This document shows, in pieces, positions 1 through 6,600 of a stretch of DNA of 58,036 bases. The translations under genes were made by a program, and so were the position numbers. Origin of the DNA: an uncultured Acidobacteriota bacterium (GTDB taxonomy: Bacteria; Acidobacteriota; JAAYUB01). The stretch is from NCBI GenBank assembly GCA_937925645.1, contig CALAMB010000108.1, positions 1 through 58,036 on the forward strand, written 5' to 3'. The notes below the pieces were generated by a model. That model was not told the DNA's origin and searched no databases. It was given only the letters and a program-made list of their open reading frames with translations. Position 1 is the first letter of the stretch. Each line of letters starts with the position of its first letter.

Positions 1-42
1 GACGGTTCCATCCGAACGCACCCGCTTCCGGATTGTAGCCAT
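1..42 (-). CDS. Probable tyrosine-type site-specific integrase, N-terminus only (runs off the window)
   Basis: Only the first 14 codons are in the window. They begin at an ATG (complement of 40-42) preceded by a GGGAG ribosome binding site and read MATIRKRVRSDGTV. An N-terminus of the form M-A-(T/S)-I-R-K-R is very characteristic of phage and integrative-element tyrosine recombinases, where it starts the arm-type DNA-binding domain. The gene reads away from tRNA-Arg and lies next to that tRNA's 3' end, the usual place for an integrase that uses a tRNA as attachment site. The family call rests on 14 residues plus context, so it is an inference. Confidence 0.5.
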   Translation of the reverse strand, partial: MATIRKRVRSDGTV

Positions 43-120
43 GGTCGCTCTCCCGTTGCGAGTATTGCAGGACCAATTCACCGGTGGCGCCATGTCAAAA
101 AATCAGGGCGAAAAAAGTAA

Positions 121-194
121 TGGCGTCACCATGAGAATTATCTCACTGTGACGCCAGTGTGACAAGGGCGATTTTCGATGTTTAGAGAATCGCC
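121..194. repeat. Two inverted repeats between integrase start and tRNA-Arg
   Basis: A 9-bp perfect inverted repeat TGGCGTCAC (121-129) / GTGACGCCA (148-156) and a 7-bp one GGCGATT (167-173) / AATCGCC (188-194) occupy the gap between the integrase start codon and the tRNA. They could be recombinase or regulator binding sites of an element junction, or hairpins in the integrase leader. Function is inferred only from position. Confidence 0.5.
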
Positions 195-212
195 ACAAAG
201 TATTGATAATAT

Positions 213-289
213 TGGCGCGCCCGGCAGGGCTCGAACCTGCAACCCCCGGCTTAGAAGGCCGGTGCTCTGTCCGGTTGAGCTACGGGCGC
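213..289 (-). tRNA. tRNA-Arg(TCT)
   Basis: The minus strand folds as a 77-nt cloverleaf including an encoded 3' CCA (213-215). The acceptor arm pairs GCGCCCG (289-283) with CGGGCGC (223-217), the T-loop reads GGTTCGAGCC, and the anticodon loop CTTCTAA carries TCT, which reads AGA/AGG. The 3' end faces the partial integrase gene and is a plausible attachment site. Confidence 0.95.
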
Positions 290-391
290 ACAGAAGAGAA
301 AACGGATCCGGACGCCGACGTGCAACGGGCCATACCGCCCGCCCAGCATCGGCTCCGGCAGCCGACACCCGACCGGCCGCGTCATTCGACG

Positions 392-492
392 GGCGCCGGT
401 TCCAGCGGCGGCGCTCGACGGACGCCGGTTCCAGCGGCGGCGCTCGACGGACGCCGGTTCCAGCGGCGGCGCTCGACGGACGCCGGTTCCAG
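392..492. repeat. 29-bp GC-rich tandem repeat, about 3.5 copies
   Basis: Copies run 392-420, 421-449 and 450-478, with a partial fourth copy from 479 to 492. Copies 2 and 3 are identical and copy 1 differs at one base. The core word is CGCCGGTTCCAGCGGCGG. It lies between tRNA-Arg and tRNA-Pro. There are no spacers, so it is a simple tandem array and not a CRISPR. No convincing protein is encoded across it. Confidence 0.9.
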
Positions 493-616
493 GTGGCGGC
501 ACCTGACCGGCGACAGTTAGCAGCGGCGGCAGTCGCCGGCCGCACCGGGCACCGTGCCCGCGTCACAGGCCGAACCGGTCGCCGGGTCCGCGTCGCCGCC
601 CGCCGGCGGAGAGAAA

Positions 617-694
617 TGGTCGGGACAGCAGGATTTGAACCTGCGACCTCCTGCGCCCAAGGCAGGCGCGCTGACCAGGCTGCGCTATGTCCCG
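617..694 (-). tRNA. tRNA-Pro(TGG)
   Basis: The minus strand folds as a 78-nt tRNA with encoded CCA (617-619). The acceptor pairs CGGGACA (694-688) with TGTCCCG (627-621), giving the C1-G72 pair typical of bacterial tRNA-Pro. The anticodon stem CCTGC/GCAGG encloses loop CTTGGGC, anticodon TGG. The T-arm reads GGTTCAAATCC. Confidence 0.95.
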
Positions 695-793
695 CTCGAA
701 AAGATCCGCGCATGAGTGTAGAAGCGGGGGCGGCGTTTGTCAAGGGAAGCGGTTCGGCGCGCGAACCGACAGACAGACGCTCGCTTCGAGTAC

Positions 794-944
794 TTTCATT
801 TGTCATTGATCATTGTTCATTTGTCATTTGGCATTGTGGAGAGGGGCCGAACGCGACTTTGTTGCAGGCAGCCTGAAATGACAAGGGATTTCATTCGTCA
901 TCGATCATTGTTCATTTGTCATTTGTCATTCGGCATCGCGGAGA
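794..944. repeat. Degenerate TCATTTG/TCATTGA word repeat in two direct copies
   Basis: The gene-free stretch 695-1023 holds two related blocks (about 794-842 and 889-944) made of variants of the 7-mer TCATTTG (TCATTGA, TCATTGT, TCATTCG). The copies share nearly 50 bp, the second having one extra heptamer. This AT-rich low-complexity DNA contrasts sharply with the surrounding sequence. No gene is visible here. Confidence 0.8.
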
Positions 945-1023
945 CGGACTGTGCCAGCGCCCGGCACGGGCAGTCTCGCCAATCGCAGTGAGGCGCCGGG
1001 CGGCGGCGCGCCGCCGCAGCGGA

Positions 1024-1833
1024 TCAGGCGGGAGTCGCCGGCGGATACACCAGCCGCAGTTCGGTGCGGAGGATCCGGAAGAACGCGTCCCGGGCGTGCC
1101 GCTCGAGCCACGGCAGGTGCCCGCACCGCTCCAGGAGGATGAACCGGAAGTCCGTCAGGACAGCGGAGAGGGGCGTCGCCACGCCGTCGGCCGGGTGGGA
1201 GTCGTAGTCGCCGTGGATGGCCGTGACGGGGCAGCGGACGCCTCTGCCCATCTCCAGAAGGGCGCCACTGCGGCGCAACGCCTGCATCTCCGGCCAGACT
1301 TTAAGAAAAATGCGGGCCTGGTGCGCCAGCACCTCGGTATCGAGGGTCAGGGGATCGAAGGCGTCGGCCCGGGTGGAAAGCTCGCCCAAGCGGGCGAACG
1401 CGGCGTCGGCGTCCGGGCAGCCAGGGTCGCCGAACGCCTGCGCCATCGCCTCCGCCTCGCCCCGCTCGGCATCGGAAAGGCGACTCCAGCGGGTGGACTG
1501 GATGGCCACCGCATGCCGCTCTTCGAAGACGCCGCTCCCCACCAGGATGAGCCGGCGGACGCTCGCTGGGTGCTGCGCCGCCAGGACGAAGCCCAGCATG
1601 GCGCCCCAGGATGAGCCGATCAAGACCAGGGGCGGTTCGCCGGAGGCGGCCAGGACGGCGCGCAGCTCCTCCACCTGGCCGTCCAGCGTGTCGGCGGTCT
1701 GGAGCGGCTCCAGCACGCCCCATGCGTCAGACAGCGTGCGGGCCACGGGCGCCATGTAGCCGGGCGCGCCGGGGCCGCCATGAATCACCGCCACGCGGAA
1801 CGGCGCCCGGCCGTAGGTTCTCAGGTTTTCCAT
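1024..1833 (-). CDS. Alpha/beta-hydrolase fold protein
   Basis: The 269-aa protein has the landmarks of the alpha/beta-hydrolase superfamily: an oxyanion-hole HGGPG motif (residues 18-22, as in prolyl iminopeptidases and related hydrolases), the nucleophile elbow G-S-S-W-G with Ser75, an acid in HGDYD (Asp209 or Asp211) and the catalytic His239 in CGHLPW. It has no signal peptide and is probably cytosolic. The substrate cannot be told; a peptidase, esterase or C-C hydrolase is possible. It is a single gene flanked by repeat-rich intergenic DNA. Confidence 0.85.
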   Translation of the reverse strand: MENLRTYGRAPFRVAVIHGGPGAPGYMAPVARTLSDAWGVLEPLQTADTLDGQVEELRAVLAASGEPPLVLIGSSWGAMLGFVLAAQHPASVRRLILVGSGVFEERHAVAIQSTRWSRLSDAERGEAEAMAQAFGDPGCPDADAAFARLGELSTRADAFDPLTLDTEVLAHQARIFLKVWPEMQALRRSGALLEMGRGVRCPVTAIHGDYDSHPADGVATPLSAVLTDFRFILLERCGHLPWLERHARDAFFRILRTELRLVYPPATPA

Positions 1834-1875
1834 CCTCGCCCCCCTCCCCGCCCCGTCACGCCTGCACTCGCTCCT

Positions 1876-1911
1876 TCGTGCTCGTGCTCGTAATCGTACT
1901 CGTTATCGTAC
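1876..1911. repeat. TCGTNN hexamer array (6 units)
   Basis: Six consecutive hexamers with invariant TCGT: TCGTGC twice, TCGTAA, TCGTAC, TCGTTA and TCGTAC. The same hexamer vocabulary recurs at 42,555-42,590 and, inverted, at about 42,778-42,813, so it is a dispersed intergenic word family in this genome. No coding function is apparent. Confidence 0.85.
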
Positions 1912-1917
1912 TCCCAA

Positions 1918-2167
1918 TCCGGCGGAGCCGGAACCAAACGATGGCGATTGTGAATTTCCACTCTGTACGTACCGGTGTGTGTTTCAGCACGAAGTTCGGA
2001 TCGCCACGAGAATAGCCAGGCGCAACCCGGCGTAGCCGGGTAGCGCCTGGACAAGCGATGGTGTTTGCAGAATGCGCGCCCCGGGGACGGGGCGCGGGGA
2101 AGTGCGGCGTTCGCGGCAACCTGTTCTCCGCGCCCCGCGTTCGCGGGGCTGCGCCTGGCTATTTTCG
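1918..2167. repeat. Cluster of REP-like palindromes
   Basis: The gene-free stretch 1834-2395 contains several perfect hairpins: TCCGGC-GGA-GCCGGA (1918-1932); ACCCGGC-GTA-GCCGGGT (2025-2041) nested inside CCAGGCGC (2016-2023) / GCGCCTGG (2043-2050); CGCGCCCC / GGGGCGCG (2075-2096); and CCCCGCG-TT-CGCGGGG (2133-2148). In addition 2007-2024 and 2150-2167 form an 18-bp inverted repeat with one mismatch that encloses the cluster. The layout resembles REP/BIME-type extragenic elements. Confidence 0.8.
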
Positions 2168-2298
2168 TTGTGAATGCAGAGACGGTGCGGTCGATGATGG
2201 GGTGGGCAACCCGTCCGATGGCGCGGCGAAAATCCTGCCAAAAATTGGCAGAAAAGCGGGAGTAACTGAGTAATCGAGCTCGTGCTCGAAATCGACAG

Positions 2299-2333
2299 TT
2301 GATGGTTGATGGTTGATAGTTAATGGTTGATGG
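2299..2333. repeat. TTGATGG heptamer array (5 units)
   Basis: Five adjacent heptamers: TTGATGG, TTGATGG, TTGATAG, TTAATGG and TTGATGG. This is another AT-rich word array in the same intergenic region as the REP-like cluster. Confidence 0.85.
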
Positions 2334-2395
2334 CTTTTCCTTTTGGTCTCGGTGCGTCAAGTTGCGCGGGACAGCATCGACTCGTCGTCCGCTAT

Positions 2396-2725
2396 TTAAT
2401 CTTTCGGCGACCGCTCCCGCTTCAGGCGACGGCGCCGACAGAGCGCCAGCACGCCCCCCGGCAGGAGAAACCAGACGATGCCGCCCGTCAGGAGCGCGAT
2501 CCGGGTCCCCGGCGACAGGCGGGCGGAATGGCCCAGGGCGGCGTACACGTACCAGGCCATAGACCAGATCAGCCCCAACCCCGCAGTCGTCGCCAGCAGC
2601 GTGGCGCCATGGAGAATGCGGACGGGCCGGCCGGCGCGGACCGCCCGCGCCACGTTCACGACGGCCCACCCCAGAATCAGGGCAAGACCGAGCACCGCCA
2701 GAATGACCAGCGGCAGGATTGTCAT
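2396..2725 (-). CDS. Small integral membrane protein, unknown function
   Basis: The 109-aa product starts at an ATG with a good AAGGAG site 7 nt upstream; an in-frame extension to 2770 lacks this support. Hydrophobicity suggests three transmembrane helices (about residues 2-24, 35-60 and 72-95) with a basic, charged C-terminal tail. I do not recognise the family. It lies downstream, on the same strand, of the small Cys-rich gene at 2984-3106, but a 258-bp gap containing word repeats makes cotranscription doubtful. Confidence 0.65.
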   Translation of the reverse strand: MTILPLVILAVLGLALILGWAVVNVARAVRAGRPVRILHGATLLATTAGLGLIWSMAWYVYAALGHSARLSPGTRIALLTGGIVWFLLPGGVLALCRRRRLKRERSPKD

Positions 2726-2934
2726 CGCCTGGCTCCTTACCCGCGCATCAAGGCCCCCCGGCTCACCCAATATACCACGCCGGCGGAGTCGTCACACTCC
2801 CCTCCCAGCCGCACCGCCGGCACCGCCAGGCGGTCGTCTTCGTTTTCTCCGCCAGCCACGGCTCGGTGCTGGTCTCGTCGTTCCCTGTACTACTATCTCC
2901 AGAATTCTTGACATTTTAACAAGATTTTCATGAT

Positions 2935-2966
2935 CCTTGGTGTGATTCGTGTGGTTCGTGGTTTAG
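2935..2966. repeat. TGTGATTCG/TGTGGTTCG low-complexity word
   Basis: Two adjacent 9-mers, TGTGATTCG (2941-2949) and TGTGGTTCG (2950-2958), followed by TGGTTTAG, form a short degenerate repeat in the gap between the small membrane-protein gene and the small Cys-rich gene. Confidence 0.6.
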
Positions 2967-2983
2967 ATTCTTTGGGTTGCGGA

Positions 2984-3106
2984 TTATACCCCCGCCTGGT
3001 CGGTCCAGGTGACCGTCTCCTCGACATCGTGGACCGTTCGTCGGCACCAGGCGCACCGGCAACGGTTGTCCGGAACGTGGCCCCGCAGCCGACAGATCAG
3101 GCCCAT
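2984..3106 (-). CDS. 40-aa Cys-rich zinc-knuckle-like peptide
   Basis: The ATG at 3106 is preceded by GGGGGAG with 6 nt spacing. The peptide begins MGLICRLRGHV and carries Cys5, then a C-R-C-A-W-C cluster and HDVEET, a pattern resembling small bacterial proteins of the G-H-x-W...C-x-C-x-x-C-G type that probably bind a metal. It follows the HD hydrolase gene by 34 bp on the same strand and may be the last gene of the TIR-NACHT unit. The function is unknown, and its small size leaves some doubt that it is expressed. Confidence 0.5.
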   Translation of the reverse strand: MGLICRLRGHVPDNRCRCAWCRRTVHDVEETVTWTDQAGV

Positions 3107-3140
3107 GTCCAGCTCCCCCGGCGCTCCGGCCGCCGGCTGT

Positions 3141-3617
3141 TCACGGTTCCGCGCCCTTGCCCCTGGCCGCCTCATCGCGGATGAGGGCGATGGCGCGGCG
3201 GTACTTGGCGATCCGGGCGTGGTCCCGGGCCGTGGGGGCGGCGATGCGGGAGAGGTCGCAGTTGTCCTCGAGGTCGGCCAGCTTCACCTGCCGGCCCACG
3301 GGATGGGCGGCCGCCCGCCGCACGAAGTCCTCGTACGACTCACCGGCGCGGCGGGTCACCGCGTCGAGCGCTGCGAGCACGGTCTCGGAAAATCCCTCGG
3401 CGCGCAATCCGTCCAGCGTCCACCCGCAGTCCTCGATCACGTCATGGAGGACGCCGGCGATGCGGGTGTCCACCGACTTCAGCCGGAGCATCACCCGCAG
3501 CGGGTGAAGGATGTACGGCGCCCCGGCCTTGTCGGTCTGGCCGGCGTGACCGCGGGCGGCGATCTCGATGGCGCGCTCCAGCGATCCGCGGGAAGGCAGG
3601 GTGTTCGTCTCAGGCAT
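3141..3617 (-). CDS. HD-domain phosphohydrolase, SpoT/MESH1-like
   Basis: The 158-aa protein is a single HD domain of the RelA/SpoT hydrolase class. Likely metal ligands are His38 in YILHP, His58-Asp59 in GVLHDVIED and Asp115 in VKLADLEDN, each matching the positions used by SpoT-type (p)ppGpp hydrolases. No synthetase, TGS or ACT domain is present, so it would be a small alarmone-hydrolase-like enzyme; activity on another nucleotide is equally possible. The ATG at 3617 is chosen because an AAGGA site lies 9 nt upstream; an upstream in-frame start would overlap the TIR-NACHT gene. It starts 38 bp after that gene, so they are probably cotranscribed. Confidence 0.85.
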   Translation of the reverse strand: MPETNTLPSRGSLERAIEIAARGHAGQTDKAGAPYILHPLRVMLRLKSVDTRIAGVLHDVIEDCGWTLDGLRAEGFSETVLAALDAVTRRAGESYEDFVRRAAAHPVGRQVKLADLEDNCDLSRIAAPTARDHARIAKYRRAIALIRDEAARGKGAEP

Positions 3618-3655
3618 GGGCAGAATCCTTGGGTGCCGTTTTCGCCCGGGTCCGC

Positions 3656-6600
3656 TCAAGGGGCATCATGTTCCACCCGAAAAGGATTGGACCGCAGCGG
3701 TCCCGCGCAGTGCGGACACGGAAAGGCCAGGTCCGGATGGTCCCAGGCATCGACGCCGAGTGACAACCAAGCCGGGGGTTCCCCGGCCGGCGATCCGGCG
3801 CTCCGAAAAGAAGCCAGGGTGGTCAATACGGCCGCGGGCACGGCGCTGAAACGGCCGCACCAGGGGCAGAGCGCTTGCACAACCTCCGATCCATCCTGTC
3901 CGGTGGCCTGATCCACGGGTTCCGCCGTGACCCGGGCGGCCCCCATGGGCAGGTTGTACAGCTCGTATACCGTCGGCTGCCCGGCCCGGTCCCCGACCAG
4001 CAGCCGACGGCCCCGCAGGGCAATGGCGGCCACGGGCGCCGGATGCGTCGCGACGAGGACGGTTTCGCCGCTGCCGAGGTCGAGCACCCGGATCGTCCGA
4101 TCCAGACTGCCCGCAACCGCCCAGCGGGCGTCGGGACTCACGGCCAGGGCGATCACCGCGTCTCCGAACGTGTCGTCGGTAAACCGGCAGCGCCTGGTGG
4201 GCAGGTCCCATATCCGCAGGGTGTGGTCCCGGCTGCCGGAGAGCGCGGTCCGGCCGTCGGGCGCCACGGCCACCGCCTCCACCCAGTGTCGGTGCCCCTC
4301 GAATGAGTCCAGGCAATCACCGGAGTCAAGGCACCAGAGACGTACCCGGCCGTCGGCGTCGCCGGTCAGGGCCAGTCGGCCATCGGGAGTGGGCGCGACC
4401 GCGTAAAGGAATCCGCCCGAATTCTCCGCCGCCATGCGCACAGTCCCCGTCGCCATCTCCCAGCGCAGCAGCCGTTTGTCCCAGCCGACGCTCATCGCCT
4501 CGCGGCCACCGGGAAGCACGGCCACGGCGGCAACTTCCCCGGCATGGCCGGTGAAGACACCTGTGCACTCGCCGGTGGCGCGATTCCAGCAACGGACGGT
4601 GTGGTCCTTTCCGCCCGACAGCAGGGTGCGCCCGTCGGACGTCGCGGCCAGGGCGAACACCGATGCGGTGTGACCGGCGAGTGTCCGGGACCGGGAGGCA
4701 ACCGGCGTGTCCCATACGGCGATGGCCAAGTCCCGTCCGGCGGTGGCTGCCTGGGCGCCATCCGGCGTCAGGGCGACCGCCTCGATCCAGCCGGCGTGGC
4801 CGTCGGGTGGGGGCGGACAGCGCCCGCCGTCCAGGTCCCAGAGCCGCAGGGTGCCGTCCTTGCCGCTGGAAGCGCCGAGCCGGCCGTCGGCGGCCATGGC
4901 CACGTTGAGCACGGTCCCCTGGTGGGCGTGGAACACGCGCAGGCATTCACCATTGGCCACGTTCCATAGGCGCACCGTTTCATCGTTGCTGCAGGAGAGG
5001 GCCAGCCGGCCGTCGGCGCTCAAGGCAACGGCGTACACTTCCCGCGTGTGGCCGGAAAGGATCCTGACGCACGAGCCATCGGACAGGTCCCAGATTCGCA
5101 CCGTGCCTTCGCCGCCCGCCGATGCCGCCCGTTCTCCGCCGGGGGTGACGGCGACGCCGCGCACCTCTTGGGCATGGCCGGACAGGACGTGCTCCAGCCG
5201 CCGGTTCGAAACGTTCCAAACTCGCAACGATGCGCCAAGGCTAGCGGACACCACCGTCCCGCCGTCCGGTGTGATCGACACGGCGGTGATCCGGTGCCGG
5301 TGCGAGTGCAGCTCAACCGCATCGCCGCCCGCAAGGTCCACCAGTCGGACCCACTTGTCGGCGCAGCCGAGCGCCATCCGTCCGCCGTCCGGGGTGAGCG
5401 CTAGGGCGTAGACCGCTCCCCACGGGCAGTACAGACTGCCGAGCTGTTCGCCGCTTTCCAGATCCCACGTGCGGATACGGTTGTCACCCGAAGCGGCGGT
5501 GACCGCCCGCCTCCCGTCGGCGGAAACGGCCACGGCGGCGACAGAGCCGGCGAAACCGCCGATGGTCCGGAGGCACTGGCCGGAGTTGGCTTCCCACAAC
5601 CGTAGAGTCCCGTCCATCCCGCCCGATACGATTCGCTGCCCATCCGGCGTCATGGCCGCCGCCCAGACCCAGTCGGTGTGGCCGGCCAGGGTGCGCAGGA
5701 GGGCGGGACGGGGATTGTAAGGCGGCCGGAACGCGGGCGCCCGGACCAGCAGCGGGGGCGTGGCGCCGTCTGTCAGCAGGTCCGCGGCGGCCTCGGCCAG
5801 GGGACCAGACGACGCACTGTTGGCCGCCTGCTGGACGAGATACCCGGGCCAATCTCCGAACAGGGCCAGATCGTGACTCTCGGCGCCAAGGAACTGGGCA
5901 AACGCCCGGAGCCGGGAGGCCCGCCCCCCGCCGCCACCGGCCGGGATCGACTCCTCCTTCCGCCCGTCCCGGATCGCCGGCATTCGGGCCGGCGGGACGG
6001 CCGGGAGGACGGGTGCCGGCGGGGTGTCGCCGTCGCCGGGAGTGACACGCTGCCGGGCCGTCGCGCGGGCGGCATATTCCGCCGACTCGCGGATCCATCT
6101 TCGGCAGGCGGCGGCCTGATCCGCATCCCGCTTCCGCTGGGGCTGGTTCTCCGGCAGGGCGTCCAGGGCGGCGCGGAAGTCCCCAACCAGGTCGTAGATG
6201 TCGTCATGGGCGCATCGGGCGGCGATGAAATGGAGGTCGGAGAGCAGAACCGCCAGGTCGTCCCACCGCTCCAGAGCCAGCAGGTGGCGCGCCAGGTGAA
6301 GGCGGTTGTATGCTCCGAGCCGGTCCGCGCCGGCGGCATGTTCACGCCAACCCCATTCGGCCAGGCGCCGGTGCCCGTCGGCTCCACTGACGTAATAGGG
6401 GCCGGCCCGCCCGGGGTCCTGGAGCCAGTCCAGGAGCGAACGATGAAATGGGCGGATGACCCCGTCCGGCGCGGGGAACAGCCCCGCCACCGCCCGGGCG
6501 AACATCGCCCTCTCTCGATCGCTCCAGCCAAACAGTGCAGCCAGATCGGTCAGGGTGAGTGGTTGGCGGGCCGCAGCGATGGCCTCCAGGGCGGGCAGAA

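Noticed and set aside
392..492. Possible CRISPR array
   Set aside because: The 29-bp units are directly adjacent with no unique spacers, and no cas gene is nearby.
1821..2669. 282-codon minus-strand frame through the REP-like region
   Set aside because: The frame runs through palindromes and TTGATGG repeats, has no ribosome binding site and its product is low-complexity.
2908..2930. TTGACA at 2908-2913 as a promoter
   Set aside because: A perfect -35, but no -10 stands 16-18 bp downstream, and no plus-strand gene follows.
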